NCBI GenBank assembly: GCA_024405075.1
Contig: JAKSPG010000007.1
Coordinates: 1 to 19,452, forward strand
Reading direction: 5' to 3'
DNA from: Elusimicrobiaceae bacterium
GTDB taxonomy: Bacteria > Elusimicrobiota > Elusimicrobia > Elusimicrobiales > Elusimicrobiaceae
DNA: 19,452 nucleotides
In this document: positions 6,351 to 13,944 of the stretch, piece by piece
How the letters are laid out: the number at the start of each line of letters is the position of its first letter
Position numbering within the stretch: the first letter of the stretch is position 1
Notes under the pieces: model-generated
The model's input: only the letters and a program-made list of their open reading frames with translations
What the model was told of the DNA's origin: nothing
The model's database searches: none
Translations under genes and position numbers: made by a program

Positions 6351-7422
6351 TATAGCTTACACAATAACTGTATGATATGTTTAGTGGCTCCCATGGGGTT
6401 AGGAATGGCTAATGTTTGGTAAGATTGGCGCAGATTACGTAGCAAGTCATTTCCGGCCGTGCCGGAAAGTTCTTTAAATGTGGCGCATAATTGTGGCGTA
6501 GGATTCTTAGCGTCGCAAATTAAAGTGGCACAACCCGCCTCTTGCAGGATTTTTGCGTTGTAGTATTGGTGATTAGCGGCAGCGTGTGCAAAAGGAACCA
6601 GTATGGCCGGCAAATGGCAATATATTACTTCAGCAAGCGTACTGGCACCACTGCGGCATACAATTAAATCCACTGCTTTCATCAGCGCATAAATTTCATG
6701 ACTGTAGGGTAAAACAGCTACGTTGGTAACATCGCGGTAGGATTCCCGTAATGCATTGTACCAACGCTCCCCGGAAATGTGTATGAACTGCCATTGCGGC
6801 GTTTGTTTGGTGGCTTGTACAATGGCTTGATTTAGATTATGTGCTCCCTGACTTCCCCCCACTACGAGCGCTGTTGGAAGGGAAGCGTTTAAATTTAAAT
6901 TTTCTAACAAGGCCTTGCGGTCCACCGGTTCGGTAAATTCCCGGCGTATCGGCGTGCTGGTCAGCACCGCTTTTTTAAGCGGCTTTTCAGTGGGAAGCCC
7001 TAACATGAATAGATCAGCAAACCAACCGCAGACACGGTTAGCCAGACCCAGCCGTGTGTTAGAATCGTGTATGGCTGTTTTTACCCCCATAAAATGGGCG
7101 GTAAAAATAAGAGGAAACGAAATATATCCCCCCGTCCCCAACGCTACATCCGGGCGGAACTGTCGCGGGGTTGAAACAGCGATTTACATAAACGCCCCAC
7201 AAAACGCAAGTGCCGCAGCGGATTAAGTGAGCGAGGCAAGCCGGAAAAATCAATTTCCCGGTAGTGCAGGTGGTTATTTTCCAGTACTTGGGCGGCCGGG
7301 TCGTTACGGCGTACGATAAAGAGCACATTACAACCTTGACGGCGCAGTTGTTGCCCAATAACAAAACCCGGATAGAAATGGCCTCCCGTTCCGCCGGAAG
7401 CAATTAGAAATCTTCTGTTCAT
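6350..7422 (-). pseudogene. murG: UDP-GlcNAc:undecaprenyl-PP-MurNAc-pentapeptide transferase MurG, frameshifted
   Basis: MurG converts lipid I to lipid II at the inner face of the membrane. The first frame starts at ATG 7422 and gives 92 residues with the N-terminal motif GGTGGHFYPG, ending at TAG 7146-7144. The rest continues one frame over from about 7160: FRPDVALGTGGYISFPL, then VVGGSQGAHNLNQAI, VCRSGASTLAEVI and PFAHAAANHQYYNA, to a TAA at 6352-6350. All are standard MurG motifs. The downstream frame has its own stop at 7186-7184, so the shift must lie between 7144 and 7183. Adding one base (for example to the C4 run, 7170-7167 on the minus strand) restores one frame of 357 residues, a normal MurG length. 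No slippery heptamer is present. It is the last gene of the cell wall cluster and is followed by a terminator. Confidence 0.88.
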
Positions 7423-7425
7423 AAT

Positions 7426-8631
7426 TTATTTGTTCCTGTTCTTATAATTTGTGATATCGTCACGCAAATTGTTTTGTGCGTGGTCTACGGCTGCCACGTT
7501 CAGGATAATCCCCATCATCACTAAAGTCATAATGACCGAAGACCCGCCGTACGAAAAGAACGGCAGCGCAATCCCTTTTGTGGGTAATAACCCAATTGCC
7601 ATGGCCATATTTAAAAAGGCCTGCAAACAAATGGTAATGGAAAGCCCAAAGATGACTAAACTGTGAAAGTATGTCTTGGCAACACGCGCCAGACTAATAG
7701 AGCGTATTAACAGCCAGCAAAAGCCGGCTAAAATTAGGGCGATAAGCAGGAGCCCTAACTCCTCGCACATGACGGAAAAAATAAAGTCCGTATGCGCAGC
7801 GGGCAAGTATTCCAGTTTGAGTTCGCTGTTACCTAACCCTTTGCCAAACCACCCACCGGAACCTACTGCTAAAAAGGATTGCACCAGCTGATAGCCGGAG
7901 CTGCCTTCGCTGGCAAACGGGTTTAAGAAGGACAAAATACGTTCTTTACGGTATCCTACAAAAAATAGTTGTTGGATTACTAACGGAGAAATAAGGATTC
8001 CCAACCCCACAATATAACGCAACCGAAGTCCTGCCACCAACAGCATAATCAAGAACACTAACCCCATTAAGGCCGGCGTACCCAAATCGCGTTCAGCCAA
8101 AATAAGTCCCAGTGTAATACCTCCCACCAACATCGGTTTAAAAAGAAGTTTCCAATTCTTGGCTAATTTACCGGCGGTGTTTTCCAAATAGTCTGCCATG
8201 TAAATAACTAACGTCACTTTGGCAATTTCAGACGGTTGTAATTTGAAAAATCCGAAGTCAATCCAGCGGTGTACGTTGGCCTGTGTGCGCATGAAAAGCA
8301 CAATGACCAAGAGTACCCAGGTAGCATACATTAAATTCATGGGACGGAAAATCTTCCAGCGCTGTAATTTGTCGTACGTTTGTGAGAGAAATCCGGCTAA
8401 TACCAAACCTAAAAAATCAAATATGAGTTGACGTTTGAAATAGGCCGAAGAATCAAATGCGCTGGACGAATACGTAAACAACAACCCCGTAATGACAAAC
8501 GCCAGCGTGATAAACACAATGCGTTTATCCAGCCGCAAGGGACGCCAACCGGTTTTTTGTTTTTTTCTCGTCGCAACCTTGCGGACCAGAGTGGTCCGTT
8601 TGCGCGCGGGAGTAGTAAATAAAGCTCGCAT
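7426..8631 (-). CDS. ftsW: Lipid II glycan polymerase / division protein FtsW
   Basis: This is a SEDS-family membrane glycosyltransferase that polymerises lipid II at the septum with its partner transpeptidase FtsI. The 401-residue product has a basic cytoplasmic N-terminus of about 35 residues, then roughly ten hydrophobic segments. SEDS motifs are visible: ANVHRWIDFGFFKLQPSEIAK, ILAERDLGTPALM with the conserved acidic residue, and near the C-terminus the PFFSYGGSSVIMTL motif. The call FtsW rather than RodA rests on its place in the dcw cluster. It starts three bases after mraY, with AGGT before the ATG inside the mraY end, and stops three bases before murG. It appears intact. Confidence 0.92.
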   Translation of the reverse strand: MRALFTTPARKRTTLVRKVATRKKQKTGWRPLRLDKRIVFITLAFVITGLLFTYSSSAFDSSAYFKRQLIFDFLGLVLAGFLSQTYDKLQRWKIFRPMNLMYATWVLLVIVLFMRTQANVHRWIDFGFFKLQPSEIAKVTLVIYMADYLENTAGKLAKNWKLLFKPMLVGGITLGLILAERDLGTPALMGLVFLIMLLVAGLRLRYIVGLGILISPLVIQQLFFVGYRKERILSFLNPFASEGSSGYQLVQSFLAVGSGGWFGKGLGNSELKLEYLPAAHTDFIFSVMCEELGLLLIALILAGFCWLLIRSISLARVAKTYFHSLVIFGLSITICLQAFLNMAMAIGLLPTKGIALPFFSYGGSSVIMTLVMMGIILNVAAVDHAQNNLRDDITNYKNRNK

Positions 8632-8634
8632 ATC

Positions 8635-9720
8635 TTACCTGATTTTTAAAGAAGCCAGCGCCAGCAACATGAGCATCGCGCCGACAATCCAAAACCGGAC
8701 AATTACCTTTGGTTCGGCAATACCTAGTAGTTCAAAATGGTGGTGAATCGGAGCCATTTTAAACAGGCGTTTACCGTGGGTTAGTTTGAAATATCCCATT
8801 TGTAATACAACAGACAGTGTTTCCAACACAAAAATACCGCCTGCAATGGGCAGTAGTAATTCTTGTTTAACACACAAGGCAGCCGTACCGATTACACCGC
8901 CTAAAAATAGTGAGCTGGTATCACCCATAAACACTTGGGCCGGGTAAGCATTAAACCACAAAAATCCCAAACAAGCCCCAATAAGCGCACCCATAAAAAC
9001 GGTAATTTCTCCCGCGCCTGGCACGTAAATAATTTTTAAGTAATCGGCAAACTGGACGTTCCCCGCCAAGTAAGCAAAAATACCGTACGTGGTAGCGGTA
9101 AAAACCATACACCCGCTGGCCAGGCCATCTAATCCGTCTGTTAAGTTGGTGGCATTGGAAGATCCCACAATCACCAACATGGCAAATGCAAAGTAAAACA
9201 CGGATAGATTGATAAACATCTTGCTCATATAAGGGATAATAAGCGCCGTAGTATAATTGCCATTTGGCGGATTGACGCCTAAATAGCCCACAACCACTAC
9301 CGCGGTAAACAGTTGGATAACAAGCTTAACGGAAGACTTCATCCCTTCGGGATTTTTCTTGACCAGTTTGGTATAGTCGTCCAGTACGCCGGCAAAACCC
9401 AGCGTAACTGTTGTAAAAATCAACAACCAGATATAACTGCTGTCCAGCCGGGCACATAACAATACACTGACAATTAAGCTAATAAAAATTAGCAGTCCGC
9501 CCATGGTCGGCGTACCACTTTTGGATAAGTGAGAGGCCGGGCCATACGAACGCTCCACCTGTTGGATTTTATAGGAACGCAACTTGGCTACTATGCGCGG
9601 ACCGATAAGCAGGGTTAAAAAGAACGATACACAAATAGCCGCACCCGTACGAAACGTAATATAACTGAAGATATTTAAAAAACTGACGTTGTCTTTTAAC
9701 AGGGATAAATAATACAACAT
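8635..9720 (-). CDS. mraY: Phospho-MurNAc-pentapeptide transferase MraY
   Basis: MraY moves phospho-MurNAc-pentapeptide from UDP to undecaprenyl phosphate, making lipid I in the membrane. The 361-residue protein is full length, about ten membrane segments, with SGTPTMGG at 68-75, the catalytic Asp pair at 114-115 (VLDDYTK), NATNLTDGLDGLA at 189-201, NAYPAQVFMGD at 257-267 and APIHHHFE at 323-330. One oddity: the nearly invariant MGDTGSL loop reads MGDTSSL, with Ser269 (AGC) where Gly is expected, a change that needs a single G-to-A transition from GGC. The start at ATG 9720 has AAGGAG (9735-9730) nine bases upstream, inside the murF end. It may still be functional, but the substitution lies next to an active-site Asp. 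Confidence 0.94.
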   Translation of the reverse strand: MLYYLSLLKDNVSFLNIFSYITFRTGAAICVSFFLTLLIGPRIVAKLRSYKIQQVERSYGPASHLSKSGTPTMGGLLIFISLIVSVLLCARLDSSYIWLLIFTTVTLGFAGVLDDYTKLVKKNPEGMKSSVKLVIQLFTAVVVVGYLGVNPPNGNYTTALIIPYMSKMFINLSVFYFAFAMLVIVGSSNATNLTDGLDGLASGCMVFTATTYGIFAYLAGNVQFADYLKIIYVPGAGEITVFMGALIGACLGFLWFNAYPAQVFMGDTSSLFLGGVIGTAALCVKQELLLPIAGGIFVLETLSVVLQMGYFKLTHGKRLFKMAPIHHHFELLGIAEPKVIVRFWIVGAMLMLLALASLKIR

Positions 9721-9723
9721 GGG

Positions 9724-11070
9724 TTAAATCTCCTTAAGTATATTCTCAAAATTCATAGAGCGGGATGCTTTAATTAAACAAACCCTGCCGGGGATAAGGG
9801 CCTGGCGCAATTGCGGCAACCATGTAGTAGGGGTCAAAGCATAAAAAACCTGCACCCCCGGTGCTTTTTTAAGCTCCTCATACGCATACTGCATTTGCGG
9901 TCCTGCTAAAAATACAACGTCCACCTTGTTATCCAATACTTGCTTGGCCACTTGACGGTGATACTGGGGCGAGTTTTCCCCCAGTTCCTTCATGTCGCCC
10001 AACACCGCCATACGCGGTGCGGCGGTTTCCCGCCCTAAAATGTCCAATGCATTTTGCATGCTGGCGGGGTTAGCGTTGTAACAATCTAAGATAAATTGTA
10101 CTCCTTTTCTGGTAATTCTTTCCAGCCGCATAGGCATGGGCGTAAATGACAGCAAGCCCTTTTTTATATTATCCATATATAACCCCAGCGAAATAGCCGC
10201 CGCGGCCGCCGCCGCAGCGTTTAATTTATCATGCCGTTGGAGTTTGAGTGGAAGAGTATATTTTTCCCCTTTGTAAGTAAACGAAAAATCCGGTTCATCT
10301 TGCAATTGTAAATCCGCCCCAGGACCAAAACCAAAAGAAAGACTTTTACCTTTAAATTCTGTCTTCAAGCGCGACAAATAGACATCGTCGGCATTATACA
10401 CCAACGTGCCGCCAAAATTCAGCCAGTGGGTAATTTCGGTTTTAGTTTGGTAGACGGTTTCTAAATCGTGGAAAAATTCCAAATGTGCAGCCGATACATT
10501 GGTTAGTATCGCTACATCCGGTACGGCCAGCCGGGCGGTTTCTTCTATATCACCGGGGTGTGAAGCCCCTAATTCAAATACGCCGAACTGGTGCTCGGGC
10601 TGTATTTCCAACAACGAAAAAGGAACCCCAAACTGGTTATTTAAATTTCCTACATTAGCCACGGTTTTTCCCGCAGTTTGGCAAATGGCACACAACATTT
10701 GTTTGGTGGTACTTTTACCGTTAGAACCGGTTACTGCGGCTACTTTTAAGGTACTGTTTAAGCGGTGATAGCGGGCTAATTCTTGTAATGCTCGTAACGG
10801 GTCTTCCACCAGTAAAAACGCCGCTTATGAAGTGTGCGGAACGGTGAACCCCGCCTCCTGCGCGATAACCGCCCGTACCCCTTTTTTGAGTGCTTGAGGG
10901 ATAAATTGCCTGGCATCGTATTGATTTCCCTTTAACGCAATAAATGTATCCCCCGGCGACAAAACGCGGCTGTCCGCCACCAGCGGTCCCATTTTTTCTT
11001 CGGGGTTTTCCCCTATAAATTTAGCTTGTATAATATCAGCTGCTTTACGAAGCGTTAAATTTAATTGCAT
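9724..11070 (-). pseudogene. murF: UDP-MurNAc-tripeptide--D-Ala-D-Ala ligase MurF, split by an in-frame TAA
   Basis: MurF adds D-Ala-D-Ala to complete the UDP-MurNAc-pentapeptide in the cytoplasm. Translation starts at ATG 11070 (AAGGAG at 11087-11082) and gives 81 residues of the N-terminal UDP-substrate domain (ADSRVLSPGDTFIALKGNQYDA) before TAA at 10827-10825. The same frame continues without another stop to 9724: AAFLLVEDPLRALQELA, the ATP-binding loop TGSNGKSTTKQM, ELGASHPGDIE, NADDVYL, the central-domain DCYNANPASM and the C-terminal VLGDMKELGENS. Codon 82 is therefore a nonsense codon in a gene of about 447 residues, the normal MurF length. The longest downstream frame starts at GTG 10809, with no ribosome binding site, so efficient restart is not evident. 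An eight-Ala run lies in the central domain after the His that begins HDKLNA. Confidence 0.88.
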
Positions 11071-11103
11071 ATCAGAAACTTCTCCTTGTTAACGTATCAA
11101 ATG

Positions 11104-12801
11104 TTATTCAAAATCCAGTTGGTCCGGCTTGACGGCCTTGTAGGACAATAGCGGCTCGGCAATTTCTTTAAATACAGGAGCCGCCGCCGTCCCACCGAAA
11201 GAGTACTTGGCCGGATTATCTAAAATAACCAAAATGGTAAATTGTGGGTCTGTCGTAGGCACAAAGCCGCAAAACGACACCACGTGGCTGCGCTTACCAT
11301 ACCCCCCTTCTTTGCTTAATTTTTCTGCAGTGCCCGTTTTTCCTGCCACGTTATACCCGGTAATATGTGCCCGCTTGCCAGAGCCCGCCTCCACCACACT
11401 TTGAAGCACCTTTTTCATGGTTTCGGTTGTTTCCGGCCGCAGGACCCGGCGTATTTTAACCGGTTTGGCCCGTTTTTCTACTTTTCCGTCAGCATACTCC
11501 AGCCGGTCGTTTAAATGCGGCTGCATCATATTTCCGCCGTTGGCAATGGCCGAATCGGCCCCGATCAGCTGTTGATGTGTTACTGCCTCGGCGTAGCGAT
11601 ACCCTTTTGTTACCGTATCTACTTTTGTCCAATTAGTATACAAGCTGACACTGCCTTTGGATTCCCCGTTAAAATTAATATCGGTTTTAGAGCCAAACCC
11701 AAAAGCCTTTAAGTAATAAAACAGATTTTTAGGACCTAATTCTAAAGCAATTTTTCCGGCCCCAATATTGGAAGATAGTTGCATGATTTCGGGAATGGAG
11801 AGAAAGGCCTTATCGTGTTGTTTATCCTGGATAACAAATCCTTTTGCTACTTCCCATTTGCGGCCTTCCATGTCTATGCTGTCGGTAATGCGGGCTGTAC
11901 CGGCGTCCAACGCCGAGGCAACCGCAATCGTCTTAAAGGTAGATCCCGGCTCGTACGTAAATTGAAACGCGAGCGATTGGCCGTCGCTTACCGGGTACGA
12001 AGCCGCAGCCAAAATCCGGCCGCTTTTCGGCTCTTGCACCAGGGCCACACCGTGTTCCGCCCCTACCGTTTCTACGGCCTTACGCAGGGCATTTTCGGCA
12101 TAGTATTGGATAAGAGAATCAATGGTTAAGTATACGCTACCTACCGACAATTCCTCCTTTAACTTTCGGTCGTAGATTATTTCTCCCCGACGGGCGTGTT
12201 TGGCCCGTTTTTTGCTGATATCTTGGCTGAGTTCTCGGTTAAACATTTGTTCCACCCCGGAAAGTCCCAAATTTTTGGAGTTAGCCGCTCCGATTATATC
12301 CAGCGCGCTTTGGTTATAGGGGTGAATACGCTCGTACTCCGGTGTCAATTCCAATCCTTGACCTAGCGGGGTGCGTAGAATTTCGGAAATTTTAATGTAT
12401 TTATCCGGTTTGATTTTTTTAGCTACAAAAAAGAAATTTCCGGTCTTGTTCCACTTTTCCAAAATCTGGCTTTTGGGCATATCCAACGTATCGGCCAAAA
12501 AAGAAACTGTTTTATCTTTGTCCTTTACGTAGCGCTTGTTGATGCCGCAGGAGTGGGTACGGACCGATTCGGCCAGGGTTAGTCCGTTTACATCTAAAAT
12601 TTTGCCGCGCAGGCGGTCTTCTGCCAGGTAATTGTAAATGGCTCGCTCGGCTTTAGAGGAAAATTCTTCGTGCAGGAAAGTTTGCATGTAAAACAAACGC
12701 ACAAAAATAACCAGCGGTGCCAGCAAAATAATAAACCCGGCCCGGCGCATGCGGGTTTTGATATTAAATACAACAGGGGGCGAGACCGTTTTTTTAAACA
12801 T
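11104..12801 (-). CDS. ftsI: Division-specific transpeptidase FtsI (class B penicillin-binding protein)
   Basis: This peptidoglycan D,D-transpeptidase cross-links septal wall with FtsW. The 565-residue protein has one N-terminal membrane anchor (about 20-40), a dimerisation/pedestal domain (about 50-210, with LGLSGVEQMFN at 178-188), and a transpeptidase domain with the three active-site motifs intact: STFK 287-290 (catalytic Ser287), SSN 343-345 and KTG 488-490. GGTAAAPVFKEI near the C-terminus is also typical. It has no PASTA repeats. It starts three bases after ftsL; murF follows after a 33-base gap, where murE would usually lie. No damage is visible. Confidence 0.94.
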   Translation of the reverse strand: MFKKTVSPPVVFNIKTRMRRAGFIILLAPLVIFVRLFYMQTFLHEEFSSKAERAIYNYLAEDRLRGKILDVNGLTLAESVRTHSCGINKRYVKDKDKTVSFLADTLDMPKSQILEKWNKTGNFFFVAKKIKPDKYIKISEILRTPLGQGLELTPEYERIHPYNQSALDIIGAANSKNLGLSGVEQMFNRELSQDISKKRAKHARRGEIIYDRKLKEELSVGSVYLTIDSLIQYYAENALRKAVETVGAEHGVALVQEPKSGRILAAASYPVSDGQSLAFQFTYEPGSTFKTIAVASALDAGTARITDSIDMEGRKWEVAKGFVIQDKQHDKAFLSIPEIMQLSSNIGAGKIALELGPKNLFYYLKAFGFGSKTDINFNGESKGSVSLYTNWTKVDTVTKGYRYAEAVTHQQLIGADSAIANGGNMMQPHLNDRLEYADGKVEKRAKPVKIRRVLRPETTETMKKVLQSVVEAGSGKRAHITGYNVAGKTGTAEKLSKEGGYGKRSHVVSFCGFVPTTDPQFTILVILDNPAKYSFGGTAAAPVFKEIAEPLLSYKAVKPDQLDFE

Positions 12802-12804
12802 AAT

Positions 12805-13059
12805 CTACTTTTCCAACACGATTACGTGATGGGGTTTAATGGGTTCAAATCCAAATTTTTCCCGGGCTTGCTGTGATACTGTTTCCGGGCTGGTTAGACG
12901 TAAAATTTCTAATTTTAAATACTGGTTGCGGGCTTCTTTAATTTCCACTTCGTTTTGAAGCTGGCCAATCGTACGGCCGGAACGGTTTACTTCAATGCGT
13001 ATCCATACTACCCCAAAAGCCAACAAAGCCAGTAAAAACATAATTCTGAAAATAGGCAT
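12805..13059 (-). CDS. ftsL: FtsL-like septum protein
   Basis: An 84-residue bitopic protein: a short cytoplasmic start, one membrane helix (about residues 4-22) and a periplasmic heptad-rich segment (GRTIGQLQNEVEIKEARNQY) ending with a DivIC/FtsL-like tail (LTSPETVSQQAREKFGF). FtsL joins FtsB and FtsQ to activate FtsW-FtsI. Sequence alone would not separate FtsL from FtsB/DivIC; the position between rsmH and ftsI, the usual dcw order, supports FtsL. The ATG directly abuts the rsmH stop, with AGAGGA upstream, and the gene ends in TAG, a second proof that TAG terminates here. Confidence 0.82.
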   Translation of the reverse strand: MPIFRIMFLLALLAFGVVWIRIEVNRSGRTIGQLQNEVEIKEARNQYLKLEILRLTSPETVSQQAREKFGFEPIKPHHVIVLEK

Positions 13060-13944
13060 TTACACGTTCCTCTCTATCACGCGTAGTTTAGCACTACGGG
13101 CGCGGCGGTTTTGGCGGACTTCCGAATAATCCGGTTTTAAAGCATGTTTATTTACTAACCTCCACCCACCGCCTTGCACTAAGTTTTTAAAACAGTTTTT
13201 AACCAAGCGATCCTCCAGCGAGTGAAACGTGAGCACCGCTACCCGTCCGCCCGGTAGGACCAAGTGTTCTAACGTTTGCAATCCTTCTTGGACCGTTTCT
13301 AATTCGCGGTTACATGCAATGCGAAGGGCCTGAAACGTTTGCGTGGCCGGGTGCGTTTTACCGTGACGGGGAAGGACCTCCTCCACCACTTGTTTTAAAT
13401 CTTGTGTTGTGCAAAGAGCGCGCTCTTTGCGCGCACGTAAAATAGCCAGTGCAATTTTTTCGGCTTGGTGTTCTTCACCGTAGTCACGCAAAATCTGTAC
13501 CAGTTTATCCAACGGCCACTTGTTTACAATCTCTGCTGCCGTTAGCGAAGCCTCCTCATCAAAACGCATATCCAGCGGGCCGTTATGTAAAATACTAAAC
13601 CCACGGCTGGGGTCGTCTAACTGATACGAGCTGACCCCTAAATCCAACAATACACCATCTGCCCCCGCTATGCCTTTTTCTTGCAAGATTTGGTGAGCCA
13701 TTGTATAACTGGTATGGAAAGTAAGTAACCGCTTATCCGCGACCCGTTCCCGGGCCATTTGTAAGGCGGTAGCATCTTTATCAAAACCAAAGATGCGCGC
13801 ACCGGAAGATAAACGCGTTAAAAAATAAGCACTGTGCCCACCCAACCCCAAGGTGCCGTCAACATATACGCCGTCCGGCTTTTGTAAAAGCAAATCGGCA
13901 ATTTGTACGGCCATGATGGGGATATGTGTCCAGTGATTGGTCAT
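13060..13944 (-). CDS. rsmH: 16S rRNA (cytosine(1402)-N(4))-methyltransferase RsmH
   Basis: RsmH (MraW) methylates N4 of C1402 in the 16S rRNA decoding centre using S-adenosylmethionine. The 294-residue protein shows the SAM-binding loop DGTLGLGGHSAYFL (29-42), the acidic residue in FGFDKDA (52-58), VLLDLGVSSYQLDDPSRGFS (98-117) and LTFHSLEDRLVKN near the C-terminus. Its ATG overlaps the stop of the metallopeptidase gene by one base, with a GGGGGAG ribosome binding site inside that gene, so translation is likely coupled. It begins the dcw part of the block; mraZ, often found before it, is absent. Confidence 0.96.
   Translation of the reverse strand: MTNHWTHIPIMAVQIADLLLQKPDGVYVDGTLGLGGHSAYFLTRLSSGARIFGFDKDATALQMARERVADKRLLTFHTSYTMAHQILQEKGIAGADGVLLDLGVSSYQLDDPSRGFSILHNGPLDMRFDEEASLTAAEIVNKWPLDKLVQILRDYGEEHQAEKIALAILRARKERALCTTQDLKQVVEEVLPRHGKTHPATQTFQALRIACNRELETVQEGLQTLEHLVLPGGRVAVLTFHSLEDRLVKNCFKNLVQGGGWRLVNKHALKPDYSEVRQNRRARSAKLRVIERNV

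Noticed and set aside
7144..7183. Programmed -1 frameshift to make MurG
   Set aside because: No X-XXY-YYZ heptamer occurs in the zero frame in the overlap, no stimulatory hairpin is obvious, and MurG is not known to use frameshifting. A lost base in a homopolymer explains it more simply.
7059..7403. A 114-residue open frame across the murG lesion on the minus strand
   Set aside because: It is the third frame over the MurG N-terminal region, has no family resemblance, and the other two frames carry clear MurG motifs.
8583..8597. GGACCA/TGGTCC inverted repeat in the ftsW N-terminus
   Set aside because: Only six bases per arm, inside a coding region with repeated Arg/Thr/Val codons; no regulatory context.
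10190..10235. Eight-alanine run in MurF as a repeat expansion
   Set aside because: The Ala codons are mixed (GCG, GCC, GCA, GCT type) and an Ala-rich stretch after the conserved HDxLNA-like motif is normal for Mur ligases.
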